Source of the DNA: Chryseobacterium sp. KLBC 52
GTDB taxonomy: Bacteria > Bacteroidota > Bacteroidia > Flavobacteriales > Weeksellaceae
Assembly (NCBI RefSeq): GCF_003347605.1
Contig: NZ_QDFZ01000002.1
Span: 248,001 to 312,000 of the forward strand
DNA length: 64,000 nt
Direction of reading: 5' to 3'
The position numbers and the translations under genes were made by a program. The notes beneath the pieces were generated by a model, which was not told the origin of the DNA, did no database searches, and was given only the letters and a program-made list of their open reading frames with translations. Below, piece after piece: positions 35,148 to 44,055 of this stretch (position 1 is its first letter; every line of letters begins with the position of its first letter).

Positions 35148-36585
35148 GTATTTAAAGAAGACAAAAATTATCGCAACACTAGGGCCTGCTTCATCGTCGA
35201 AGGAGGTAATGTTAGATTTAATGAAAGCGGGTGTTGATATTTTCAGAATAAATTTTTCACATGCAGATTACGACTTAGTTCGAAAAAATATTGAAATAAT
35301 TAGAGAGCTAAACAATGAGTATGGTTATTCTGTAGGAATTCTTGGAGACCTTCAGGGACCTAAGCTGAGAGTGGGAGTTGTAAAAGAAGGGTCTTACCTG
35401 AATCCGGGTGATATTCTTACTTTCACCAATGAAAAGATGGAGGGAGATTCCACCAAGGTGTATATGACGTACCAACAGTTTCCGCAGGATGTAAAAGTAG
35501 GGGAAAGAATCCTTATTGATGATGGGAAACTCATGCTGGAGGTTATCGAAACCAATGAAAAAGATACTGTAAAAGCAAAAACTATTCAGGGAGGTCCGTT
35601 GAGTTCTAAAAAAGGAGTTAATCTTCCTAATACAAATGTTTCTCTTCCTGCATTGACAGAAAAAGATGTTCAGGATGCTAATTTCATGCTTGACATGGAG
35701 GTAGACTGGATTGCTCTTTCTTTTGTACGTCACGCACAGGACATTATTGACCTGAAAGAATTAATTGCCAACCATCCGAACGGTAAATTCAAGACTCCTA
35801 TTATTGCGAAGATTGAAAAACCTGAAGGTGTTAAAAATATTGATGAAATCCTTCTTGAATGCGACGGATTAATGGTTGCACGTGGAGATCTTGGAGTAGA
35901 AGTTCCAATGGAAGAAGTTCCTGCGATCCAGAAAAACCTGGTAGAAAAAGCAAGATTCTATTCCAAGCCGGTAATTATTGCTACCCAGATGATGGAAACC
36001 ATGATCAACAGCTTAACGCCAACAAGAGCGGAAGTAAATGACGTTGCGAACTCTGTATTGGATGGAGCTGATGCCGTAATGCTTTCCGGAGAAACTTCTG
36101 TAGGGAGATATCCGGTACAGGTTGTGGAAAACATGGCTAAAATTGTAAAGAATATCGAAACTACTCATTTCTACCAACACAAAAATGAGCCTATCGAGAA
36201 AGATTATAACTGTATTGATGAAAGATTCATTACCAACAGGGTTTGTCTTGCAGCAGTAAGAATTGCTAAAACAACCAACGTTTCTGCTATTGTAACCCTT
36301 ACTCATTCAGGATATACAGCCTTCCAGCTTGCAGCACACAGACCAAACTCTCACATCATTGTATATAGTGGTAACAGAAGAGTAATTACCATGCTGAACC
36401 TTCTTTGGGGTGTACATGCCTATTACTATGATATGAAAAAATCTACTGACGAAACGATCATTCAGGTCAATATGCTGACGCACAACTATGGTTATATTGA
36501 AACCGGAGACTTCGTAATCAACATCAATGCTACTCCATCCTATGAAGGTGGAAAAACGAATACATTGAGATTGACTACGGTATAA
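35140..36585 (+). CDS. pyk: Pyruvate kinase
   Basis: This enzyme makes pyruvate and ATP from phosphoenolpyruvate. I chose the ATG at 35140 (MNKYLKKTKIIATLGPASSS) rather than the upstream one, giving 481 aa. It shows FRINFSHADYD, the catalytic IIAKIEKPEG, MVARGDLGVEVP and the K/Mg-binding MQ-type segment IATQMMETMINSLTPTRAEV. The C-terminal domain is complete. It overlaps the IPExxxVDY gene and closes the operon before a strong terminator. Confidence 0.97.
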   Translation: MNKYLKKTKIIATLGPASSSKEVMLDLMKAGVDIFRINFSHADYDLVRKNIEIIRELNNEYGYSVGILGDLQGPKLRVGVVKEGSYLNPGDILTFTNEKMEGDSTKVYMTYQQFPQDVKVGERILIDDGKLMLEVIETNEKDTVKAKTIQGGPLSSKKGVNLPNTNVSLPALTEKDVQDANFMLDMEVDWIALSFVRHAQDIIDLKELIANHPNGKFKTPIIAKIEKPEGVKNIDEILLECDGLMVARGDLGVEVPMEEVPAIQKNLVEKARFYSKPVIIATQMMETMINSLTPTRAEVNDVANSVLDGADAVMLSGETSVGRYPVQVVENMAKIVKNIETTHFYQHKNEPIEKDYNCIDERFITNRVCLAAVRIAKTTNVSAIVTLTHSGYTAFQLAAHRPNSHIIVYSGNRRVITMLNLLWGVHAYYYDMKKSTDETIIQVNMLTHNYGYIETGDFVININATPSYEGGKTNTLRLTTV

Positions 36586-36630
36586 GCAATAAGCAATAAG
36601 CAAAATTACTTTTTGTCAAAGCATAAAAAA

Positions 36631-36661
36631 ACTCCCGAAAATTGATTTTCGGGAGTTTTTA
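36631..36661 (+). terminator. Terminator of pyk
   Basis: ACTCCCGAAAAT (36631-36642) pairs with ATTTTCGGGAGT (36645-36656), a perfect 12-bp stem followed by five T residues. Confidence 0.88.
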
Positions 36662-36703
36662 TTTATTATGTAAAAGTACACTGTTAACTTTTAAACGGTA
36701 GTT

Positions 36704-36769
36704 TGTCATTCTGAACGAAACGGAGTGAAGTGAAGAATCTCAGATATTCCTCGTTTCCCCGGAATGACA
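36704..36769. repeat. 66-bp palindromic repeat element
   Basis: TGTCATTC (36704-36711) and GAATGACA (36762-36769) are near-terminal inverted repeats around GAACGAAACGGAGTGAAG and a GAATCTC segment. This resembles the dispersed TGTCATTCTGAxCGxAxxGAAGAATCTC repeats known in several bacterial genomes. Only one copy is seen in this window. Confidence 0.6.
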
Positions 36770-36780
36770 TGATACCTAAT

Positions 36781-38073
36781 TTAGTTACCAACAATAGTCT
36801 TAGCTGTAACAAATTCTTTTAAAGCTAATAAGGATAGTTCTGTTCCATATCCTGAAGCTTTTGATCCTCCAAATGGAAAACGTGGATCAGAACTTGTCAT
36901 ACGGTTGATATTGACTGTTCCAGATTCAAGATTTTCAATGAAGAATAACTGACGGTCTCTATCTTTAGTCCATACAGAATTGGAAAGTCCAAAAGGAATA
37001 TCATTGGCCATCTGTAAAGCCTCGTCATTAGTTTTTGCAGTCATAACCATTCCAAGAGGTCCGAAAAGTTCTTCTTTTAAAATTGGATTTCCTTCCTGAA
37101 CTCTGATTAAACCTGGTTTAAATTCATTTTCAGAAACTCTTTCTAAAGGAATAATGATTTCAGCACCGTTTTCCAATGCTCTGTTGAACTGAGCTTCCAA
37201 TTCATCAGCAAGATCCGGTCTTGCCATCCCTGCCAGTTTGGTTTCTTTATCCAAAGGATCTCCGATCTCATATTTCTTATATTCTTCAATGAATATAGGT
37301 AAAAATGCATCTTCAATCTTTTCATCAATGATAAATCTTTTTGCTGCAGTACAGGTTTGTCCACAGTTTTGAAGTCTGGACTTTGCTCCTGCTTTTGCTG
37401 CAGCTTCAAGATCTGCATCATCAAAAATGATGAAAGCATCACTTCCTCCTAATTCAAGTAAAGATTTTTTAATATTTAAACCAGCAATTGAAGCCACTTC
37501 ACCTCCTGCCTTTCCACTTCCTGTAAGGCTTACTCCTTTTACAGCATCATGTTCAAGGATTTCTTTTACCGCTTTATGTCCTACTTCAAGATTTTGAAAA
37601 ATACCTTCAGGAAAACCAGCTTCCAGAAGAACTTCTTCAATGGCATTTCCACTTCCGAAACAAATTGAAGCATGTTTCAAAACGATTGTATTTCCAGCTA
37701 AAATTGCAGGAGTAGCAAATCTCAGCACCTGCCAAAAAGGAAAGTTCCACGGCATTACACCTAAGATTACCCCTTTCGGAGCATAATGAACTTCAGAATA
37801 AGCAAATTCTGAATCAACTTTTTCTGGTTTTAATATATTTTCAGCAGTAGCATAATAATTCATCATTAAAGCACACTTTTCCACTTCAGCAATAGATTCT
37901 GAAATGGGTTTATTCATTTCTGTAGTAATTATTTTCCCAAATTTCTCCGAATTATTCTTTAAAATTTCCGCTGCTTTTGCAATTAACTTCTGCCTTTCCT
38001 CAAACGGCACTTTTCTCCACACTGAAAACGCTTTATCTGCTTTAATAAGCTTGCTTTCAATTAATTGTTCCAT
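36781..38073 (-). CDS. NAD(P)-dependent aldehyde dehydrogenase (succinate-semialdehyde type)
   Basis: The 430-aa enzyme oxidises an aldehyde to an acid. Catalytic residues are Asn in PWNFPFW, Glu in LELGGSDAF and Cys in NCGQTCTAAKRF. Its length and the PKGVILGVMPWNFPFW segment fit the short succinate-semialdehyde dehydrogenase (Sad/YneI-like) group. It lies upstream of a hut pair on the same strand but 138 bp away, so cotranscription is uncertain. The true substrate cannot be told from the sequence. Confidence 0.85.
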   Translation of the reverse strand: MEQLIESKLIKADKAFSVWRKVPFEERQKLIAKAAEILKNNSEKFGKIITTEMNKPISESIAEVEKCALMMNYYATAENILKPEKVDSEFAYSEVHYAPKGVILGVMPWNFPFWQVLRFATPAILAGNTIVLKHASICFGSGNAIEEVLLEAGFPEGIFQNLEVGHKAVKEILEHDAVKGVSLTGSGKAGGEVASIAGLNIKKSLLELGGSDAFIIFDDADLEAAAKAGAKSRLQNCGQTCTAAKRFIIDEKIEDAFLPIFIEEYKKYEIGDPLDKETKLAGMARPDLADELEAQFNRALENGAEIIIPLERVSENEFKPGLIRVQEGNPILKEELFGPLGMVMTAKTNDEALQMANDIPFGLSNSVWTKDRDRQLFFIENLESGTVNINRMTSSDPRFPFGGSKASGYGTELSLLALKEFVTAKTIVGN

Positions 38074-38211
38074 AATATAAATTTCTGTTTTAAATTCAGC
38101 TAATGAATTTATGAGCGCTTTTATTTTAAAAGCACGGTGAAATGAGCAAATTCCATTCCTTAAGGGTCAATAAAATAATGATTTTCTCTATCGGAAGAAT
38201 ATAACTTTATC

Positions 38212-39132
38212 TTACATCATTAGCCATTCATTCACAAGACATGCTGCCAGTCTTGCTGTTCTGTCCTGGATATCAAAAGAAGGGTTAACTTCTGCCACAT
38301 CCAGTGCCACCAATTTTTTATTTTTTAAGATATGTTTGTAAAAATGCATAAAGGCTGCATCTGCAAAGATACCATTATATGCTGCAGCTGAGACTCCGGG
38401 AGCCACGGAAGCATTAAAGACGTCCATACAAATGGTAAGATAGGCATAATCTACGCTCTCCAGCAACTCATCAATACGTTGATAGATAGATGTAAGATTT
38501 TCAAAAAATAATTCGTCTGCCAGGATATATTTCATCCCATACTGATGAGCCGTATCAAAAAGTTTCAAAGTATTGGAGTTTCTCTGAATTCCAATATGTA
38601 AAGAATTGATAGGACCTTCCTGAGCAATCTGCCAGAATCCGGTTCCTGAGCTTGGTCCTACTCCATTTTCCGGCTGTCTGTTATCAAAATGAGCATCGAT
38701 ATTAATAATGCCAATTTTTTGTTCCGGAAAGGCTGTTTTAACACCTAGATAATGAGCGTAAGTTACCTCATGACCTCCACCCAAAACAAGAGATTTTCCT
38801 CCTTTCAAAAGTACTTTTGAGACATTTTTGGCAAGATTATTCTGGGTATTTTCAAGATTACCATCCTCACAGGTAAGATTCCCAAAGTCAAGCATTGAAA
38901 AGTCAGGAAGAATTACCGGAAAATTAGACATATTTTTCCTGATCACATCCGGAGCATCTTTCGCTCCCTGACGGCCTTTATTTCTCCTTACTCCTTCATC
39001 TACAGCAAAACCATGCAATGCAAAATCTCCTGTAGAAATATTGTCGTAATTACGTTCTTCTTTTACTCTTTGAAATAATCTGTGATAGAGAAGTTCTTCT
39101 CCGTCCAATCTGCCTTGCCAAATATTACTCAT
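38212..39132 (-). CDS. hutG: Formimidoylglutamase
   Basis: This manganese enzyme of the arginase/agmatinase family cleaves N-formimidoyl-L-glutamate in histidine degradation. The metal motifs are GGGHEVTYA, DAHFDNR and MDVFNASVAPG. The 306-aa length is normal. The gene follows hutI at 86 bp on the same strand. hutH and hutU are not in the window. Alternative assignment as another ureohydrolase is possible, but the hutI neighbour supports HutG. Confidence 0.88.
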   Translation of the reverse strand: MSNIWQGRLDGEELLYHRLFQRVKEERNYDNISTGDFALHGFAVDEGVRRNKGRQGAKDAPDVIRKNMSNFPVILPDFSMLDFGNLTCEDGNLENTQNNLAKNVSKVLLKGGKSLVLGGGHEVTYAHYLGVKTAFPEQKIGIINIDAHFDNRQPENGVGPSSGTGFWQIAQEGPINSLHIGIQRNSNTLKLFDTAHQYGMKYILADELFFENLTSIYQRIDELLESVDYAYLTICMDVFNASVAPGVSAAAYNGIFADAAFMHFYKHILKNKKLVALDVAEVNPSFDIQDRTARLAACLVNEWLMM

Positions 39133-39218
39133 TATTCAGTCATTTGCCTATTGTATGTCATTGAATGAAATAGTTATGATCTTCTCATTCAATAACAAAG
39201 TATGGTTAATTTATAATT

Positions 39219-40442
39219 TTAAATCTGACTACCATCAATGTACACATGTTCTGCGTTCAAGCTTCCCTGATTGTAAAGTACATTCTGGAAATTGTTGGTT
39301 TTGAAAGTGACAAAATCTGCCTTTTTTCCTGCTTCCAATTGTCCTCTGTCTTCAAGATTAAGGGCATAAGCAGCACGGAAAGTCATCCCTGCCAAAACTT
39401 CAGCTGTAGTTAGTTTCTGGAAAGTAGCTAAAATAGAAGCCTGGGTAATGAGATTTCCCATTGGGGCAGATCCCGGATTCCAGTCACTAGCAATGGCTAC
39501 AATAGCTCCTGCATCCAATAATTTTCTTGCGGGAGTAAATTTCTCGCCCAATCCTAAACTTGCTCCCGGAAGGGCTGTTGCCACCGTATCAGACTCTGCC
39601 AGAAACTGAATATCTTCATCTATTGTTGCTTCCAAATGATCTGCAGACTTCGCTCCTACTTCCACAGCAATTCTTGAACTTCCAGGGGTAAACTGATCTG
39701 CGTGAACCGTAATTTCAAAGCCTAATTCTTTTGCTTTAAGCAAGAATTCTTTACTTTCTTCCGGCTGAAAAGCAGACTTTTCAATAAAGATATCTACTCT
39801 ATTCGCTAAGCTTTCTTCTTTTACTTTTGGTAAAACTTCGGTGATGATATATTCCAGATATTCGGGATTGCTTCCTTCAAAATCTCTTGGTTTTAAGTGG
39901 GCTGAAAGACAGGTTGGAACTAAAGTGGCTTTGGTTACATTCTGTGCTTTTTTAATAATTCTAAGCATCTTCAGCTCGTTTTCCACATCCAGACCGTAAC
40001 CACTCTTCACTTCAATGGTGGTAATTCCGAGATCAAGCAAAAAATTGATTCTTTCTCCTAAAGTTTTTAATAGTTCTTCTTCTGAAGCATTTCTTGTATG
40101 CTGCACGGAACTCCAGATTCCACCACCGCTTTCTGCAATCTCCAGATAGGTTTTTCCTGCATTACGCATGGCAAAGTCATTCGCACGGTTTCCTCCGAAA
40201 CAAATGTGGGTATGTGAATCTACAAAAGCAGGAAGAACAATCTGTTCTCCTTCAATCTGTTCGATTTCTATGGTAGGATTTTCTGTTTTTAATGTTTCAA
40301 AATTTCCGACTTTCCGGATGGTATTCTGATCTACTACAATTCCTCCGTCTACAATAATTTCCAGCTGTTCATCGGAAAGTTTTCCTCTTAATGGTAAGTT
40401 AGCAAGCGTTACCACCTGCTTAAATGGTCCTATTAATTTCAT
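39219..40442 (-). CDS. hutI: Imidazolonepropionase
   Basis: This metallohydrolase opens imidazolone-5-propionate to formiminoglutamate, the step before HutG. I chose the ATG at 40442 (MKLIGPFKQVVTLANLPLRG) over an upstream ATG because the family starts here; the protein is 407 aa. Metal-binding residues are in FVDSHTHICFGG and TVHADQF. It is upstream of hutG, so together they form the last two steps of histidine breakdown. Confidence 0.92.
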   Translation of the reverse strand: MKLIGPFKQVVTLANLPLRGKLSDEQLEIIVDGGIVVDQNTIRKVGNFETLKTENPTIEIEQIEGEQIVLPAFVDSHTHICFGGNRANDFAMRNAGKTYLEIAESGGGIWSSVQHTRNASEEELLKTLGERINFLLDLGITTIEVKSGYGLDVENELKMLRIIKKAQNVTKATLVPTCLSAHLKPRDFEGSNPEYLEYIITEVLPKVKEESLANRVDIFIEKSAFQPEESKEFLLKAKELGFEITVHADQFTPGSSRIAVEVGAKSADHLEATIDEDIQFLAESDTVATALPGASLGLGEKFTPARKLLDAGAIVAIASDWNPGSAPMGNLITQASILATFQKLTTAEVLAGMTFRAAYALNLEDRGQLEAGKKADFVTFKTNNFQNVLYNQGSLNAEHVYIDGSQI

Positions 40443-40675
40443 TAGTTTAAAGTTAATGCGTTGTTTAGATTCAAGCCGACTCAATTTTATATCAGTACTC
40501 TTTTTCTAAACATTGAAAATTTTATTAATTTTTATTAATAATTTCTTCTCTCAAAAATACTTAAAATATCCCAATTATTTAAATCTTAGCTGTTCTCATT
40601 TTCAGCCGGGGCTTAAACCTCTCTGTCAATCTCAACGTTTTCTCAATCTGCCCTTCAACCTTTGTCTAAATTTGC

Positions 40676-40683
40676 TATCTTTG
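40676..40683 (+). promoter_or_regulatory. -7 element of ruvB
   Basis: TATCTTTG matches TAnnTTTG, 19 nt before the ruvB start. TTTG at 40661-40664 is only 11 nt upstream, so the -33 element is uncertain. Confidence 0.5.
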
Positions 40684-40702
40684 AAGTAAATGAAATGAAT
40701 TA

Positions 40703-41725
40703 ATGCCAGATTTTTTACATCCAGATAAGGAAAACTACTCACGAGAGGAGCTGATGCAGGAAGAACAGATCCGTCCCCAGAGCTTTAAGGATTTTGCGGG
40801 ACAGAGAAAAACGCTGGAGAACCTTGAGGTGTTTGTTACCGCTGCAAAAAGACGTGGCGGAGCATTAGATCATGTTTTATTACATGGTCCGCCAGGGCTT
40901 GGTAAAACCACTTTAGCCAATATTATCGCTAATGAACTTGGGGTAAGCTGTAAGGTTACTTCAGGTCCTGTATTGGATAAACCTGGAAGTTTAGCTGGTT
41001 TACTGACTAATCTGGAAGAAAATGATGTTCTTTTCATTGATGAGATTCACCGTCTTTCTCCTGTAGTAGAAGAATACCTGTATTCTGCAATGGAGGATTA
41101 CAAGATTGATATCATGCTGGAAACAGGTCCTAATGCCAGAAGTGTACAGATAGGACTGAATCCTTTTACTCTCGTAGGTGCTACAACAAGAAGTGGTATG
41201 CTTACAAAGCCAATGCTTGCCCGATTCGGAATTCAAAGCAGACTGGAATACTACTCTATTGAGCTTTTGTCTATGATTATTCAAAGAAGTGCAAGGGTTT
41301 TAGGCGTAGTTATTTATGAAGATGCAGCGATCGAAATTGCGAGAAGAAGCCGTGGAACACCAAGGATTGCGAATGCATTACTGAGAAGAGTACGGGATTT
41401 TGCTGAGATCAAAGGGAATGGTGAAATTGAAATCAAGATTACAAAATATGCTTTAGACTCTTTAAATGTGGATGAATTTGGTCTGGATGAAATGGATAAT
41501 AAGATCATGCGTGTCATGATTGAAAACTTTAAAGGAAAACCGGTTGGTATTTCTGCCCTGGCAACATCTATTGCTGAAAATCCGGAAACACTGGAAGAAG
41601 TGTATGAACCGTTTCTGATTCAGGAAGGGTTTATTATCCGTACTCCGAGAGGACGAGAAGTTACTGACAAAGCTTACAAACATTTGAATATTACAAGACC
41701 TAAAAATCCGGGAGAGCTATTTTAA
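40703..41725 (+). CDS. ruvB: Holliday junction DNA helicase RuvB
   Basis: This hexameric AAA+ motor drives branch migration with RuvA during recombinational repair. The 340-aa protein has Walker A ([14 protein letters not shown]), Walker B ([10 protein letters not shown]), sensor 1 (VGATTRSG), and a winged-helix C-terminal domain ending in [16 protein letters not shown]. It starts a run of plus-strand genes. Confidence 0.97.
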   Translation: MPDFLHPDKENYSREELMQEEQIRPQSFKDFAGQRKTLENLEVFVTAAKRRGGALDHVLLHGPPGLGKTTLANIIANELGVSCKVTSGPVLDKPGSLAGLLTNLEENDVLFIDEIHRLSPVVEEYLYSAMEDYKIDIMLETGPNARSVQIGLNPFTLVGATTRSGMLTKPMLARFGIQSRLEYYSIELLSMIIQRSARVLGVVIYEDAAIEIARRSRGTPRIANALLRRVRDFAEIKGNGEIEIKITKYALDSLNVDEFGLDEMDNKIMRVMIENFKGKPVGISALATSIAENPETLEEVYEPFLIQEGFIIRTPRGREVTDKAYKHLNITRPKNPGELF

Positions 41726-41786
41726 TTCAAAGTTTTGAGTTCAAAGTTTAAGGTTAAGGTTAAGGTTAATGAGAATTGATTAGTTT

Positions 41787-42398
41787 ATGTTTATACCCAA
41801 ATTATATAGAAGTGAAGATTTTGATGTGATGCGAAAGATCATCAAAGAAAATTCTTTTGCTTTACTGATTTCTTCTGTTGATAAGATACGGGCAACCCAT
41901 TCTATGATGATGCTTAATGAAGATGATCCTCAAAATGCCTATATTGAAACTCATATTTCAAGAGCAAATCCTCAGGCCAAAGCCTTAAAAAATGGTGATG
42001 AAGTTCTTTGTGACTTCTTAGGGTCCCATACTTATATATCCAGCAGCTGGTATGATCATATCAATGTTTCCACCTGGAATTATGAGGCCGTACAGATTTA
42101 TGGAAAAGTTGAAATAATGAATCATGATGAACTGTATGCGCATTTGGATAAATTAACGTCCAAATATGAAAGTTTTCAGCAATGTCCAATGATGGTGAAA
42201 GACATGGGAAAAGAATTTGTAGAAAAGGAAATGAAAGGTGCTTTTGGGATTAAAGTTATTCCAACCGAAATATTTATCAAACAAAAACTTTCTCAGAACA
42301 GAAAAGAGAATGATTTTAACAACATCATTACTCAACTTGAACAATCTGATGATAATGCGAGAAAGATTGCTGAGAAAATGAAATTAATAAAGAAATAA
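41787..42398 (+). CDS. PaiB-like FMN-binding protein
   Basis: This 203-aa protein is of the FMN-binding negative transcriptional regulator family. It begins MFIPKLYRSEDFDVMRKIIK, the characteristic N-terminus, and has THISRANPQAKAL, DFLGSHTYISSSWYD and VSTWNYEAVQIYGKV, which bind flavin. In Bacillus PaiB controls sporulation and degradative genes; in Bacteroidota the role is unknown. It lies 61 bp after ruvB. Confidence 0.85.
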   Translation: MFIPKLYRSEDFDVMRKIIKENSFALLISSVDKIRATHSMMMLNEDDPQNAYIETHISRANPQAKALKNGDEVLCDFLGSHTYISSSWYDHINVSTWNYEAVQIYGKVEIMNHDELYAHLDKLTSKYESFQQCPMMVKDMGKEFVEKEMKGAFGIKVIPTEIFIKQKLSQNRKENDFNNIITQLEQSDDNARKIAEKMKLIKK

Positions 42399-42411
42399 TC
42401 AAAATATACAT

Positions 42412-43278
42412 ATGAAGTTATATCCAATACAATGTGGAAAATTTAAACTGGACGGCGGTGCTATGTTCGGAGTCGTCCCGAAGAGTCTGTGGGAAAAAAC
42501 AAACCCAGCAGACGAAAGAAACCTGATCGAGCTGGGGACACGTTCTCTGCTTATTGAAGATGGAAAAAAACTGATCCTGGTAGACTGCGGTCTTGGTAAC
42601 AAACAGGATGATAAATTCTTCGGTCACTACTCTCTTTGGGGAGATGATACTCTTGATAAAAATCTTAAAAAATACGGCTTTATAAAGGAGGATATTACGG
42701 ATGTATTCCTTACTCACCTTCACTTCGATCACTGTGGTGGAGCGATAGAATGGAATGATGATAAAACCGGGTACAGGCCTGCCTTTAAAAATGCCAATTT
42801 CTGGACGAATGAAAATCACTGGCAATGGGCAACAGAGCCTAATGCACGAGAGAAAGCAAGTTTCCTGAAGGAAAACATTATGCCAATGCAGGAAAGCGGG
42901 CAACTTAACTTTTTGCCACTTCCTACTACCGGAAACTACGGTTTCGCACCTGATCTTAAAATGGACGTTATCTTCGTAGACGGACACACGGAAAAACAAA
43001 TGCTTCCGGTTATCCAGTATCAGGAAAAAACTGTTGTTTTTGCGGCGGACCTTATTCCTACAGCAGGACATATCAACCCGGTGTATGTGATGGGATATGA
43101 TACCAGGCCTCTTCTCACAATGGAAGAGAAAGCAAAGTTCCTGAAGCAGTGTGTAGACAACGAATATTTATTATTCTTTGAACATGATGCCCACAACGAG
43201 CTGGCAAGTCTTAAAATGACCGAAAAAGGAGTGAGACTTGATGAGACGTTTAGCTTTAATGATGTTTTTGGATATTAA
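42412..43278 (+). CDS. MBL-fold metallo-hydrolase
   Basis: This 288-aa hydrolase has the zinc motif THLHFDHCGG (His102, His104, Asp106, His107), and later VIFVDGHTEKQM and a C-terminal LLFFEHDAHNE with further metal ligands. A N-terminal segment FKLDGGAMFGVVP and a central AADLIPTAGH fit the lactonase-like MBL group. The substrate cannot be predicted. It lies 13 bp after the PaiB-like gene and 9 bp before coaE. Confidence 0.88.
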   Translation: MKLYPIQCGKFKLDGGAMFGVVPKSLWEKTNPADERNLIELGTRSLLIEDGKKLILVDCGLGNKQDDKFFGHYSLWGDDTLDKNLKKYGFIKEDITDVFLTHLHFDHCGGAIEWNDDKTGYRPAFKNANFWTNENHWQWATEPNAREKASFLKENIMPMQESGQLNFLPLPTTGNYGFAPDLKMDVIFVDGHTEKQMLPVIQYQEKTVVFAADLIPTAGHINPVYVMGYDTRPLLTMEEKAKFLKQCVDNEYLLFFEHDAHNELASLKMTEKGVRLDETFSFNDVFGY

Positions 43279-43287
43279 TTTTTAATC

Positions 43288-43917
43288 ATGGAAGAATTAC
43301 ATTCAGAAACACAACAGACAGAGCCGGAACCAGCACCCAAGATCATTGGTTTAACAGGAGGAATAGGTTCAGGAAAAACTACAGTAGCACGCTTTATAGA
43401 GGAATTCGGTTTTCCGGTTTATTATTCCGATGACAGAGCCAAAGCCATTGTCAATGAGAGTGAAGACCTGAAAATAAAAATCAAGGAACTTCTTGGTGAA
43501 GAATCTTATGATGAAAACGGGTTGTATGACAGAAAATTTGTGGCTGATCAGGTTTTTAATAACAGAGATCTGCTTCAGCAATTGAATGAGATCATCCACC
43601 CCGCTGTAAGAATTGATTTTGAAAACTGGGTAAAGAAACAAAGCAAATATTTAGTTTTTAAAGAAACAGCTTTATTGTTTGAATTGAAACTTAACAGACA
43701 ATGTTATAAATCTCTTTTAGTAACTGCTGAGGATAATATCAGAATTAAAAGAGTAATGGACAGGGATAACAAAACCTATCGCGAGGTAGAAGCTGTCATG
43801 GAAAAACAGATGCCTGAAAGGGATAAAATTAAAATAGCAGATTGTATCATTTACAATAATACCAATCTGGAAGAACTAAAAGAACAGACTGAAAAAATAG
43901 TTTTCAGTATTGAATAA
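43288..43917 (+). CDS. coaE: Dephospho-CoA kinase
   Basis: This enzyme makes the last step of coenzyme A synthesis, phosphorylating dephospho-CoA at the 3' hydroxyl. The 209-aa sequence has the P-loop GLTGGIGSGKTTVA (about residues 21-34), the DDRAKAIV motif and IHPAVRIDFENWV. An N-terminal extension of about 18 residues (EELHSETQQTEPEPAPK) precedes the P-loop domain. It closes the operon before a terminator. Confidence 0.94.
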   Translation: MEELHSETQQTEPEPAPKIIGLTGGIGSGKTTVARFIEEFGFPVYYSDDRAKAIVNESEDLKIKIKELLGEESYDENGLYDRKFVADQVFNNRDLLQQLNEIIHPAVRIDFENWVKKQSKYLVFKETALLFELKLNRQCYKSLLVTAEDNIRIKRVMDRDNKTYREVEAVMEKQMPERDKIKIADCIIYNNTNLEELKEQTEKIVFSIE

Positions 43918-43922
43918 AAAAG

Positions 43923-43950
43923 AACTCGTTAGAAGCTTTTCTAACGAGTT
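43923..43950 (+). terminator. Terminator of coaE
   Basis: AACTCGTTAGAA (43923-43934) pairs with TTCTAACGAGTT (43939-43950) and is followed by T residues. Confidence 0.88.
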
Positions 43951-44007
43951 TTTTTATGCAAAAAAATAATTTCTGAGGGATTATTCCAATGAGATATTTT
44001 AATAAAA

Positions 44008-44035
44008 AATAAGCCTCCATTTCTGGAGGCTTATT
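44008..44035 (-). terminator. Terminator of the FN3/GEVED giant gene
   Basis: AATAAGCCTCCA (44008-44019) pairs perfectly with TGGAGGCTTATT (44024-44035), followed by T residues on the minus strand. Confidence 0.85.
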
Positions 44036-44055
44036 CTATTTGAAATTTAAATGAC

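Noticed and set aside
36585..36604. Short AAGCAAT tandem repeat after pyk
   Set aside because: It has only about three units and no spacer structure, so it is not a CRISPR or a meaningful satellite.
41741..41768. GTTAAG short tandem repeat between ruvB and the PaiB-like gene
   Set aside because: It is a few imperfect units, consistent with slippage in AT-rich DNA.
42418..43071. 217-aa minus-strand ORF inside the MBL hydrolase gene
   Set aside because: It is an antisense shadow; the plus-strand frame has complete metal-binding motifs.
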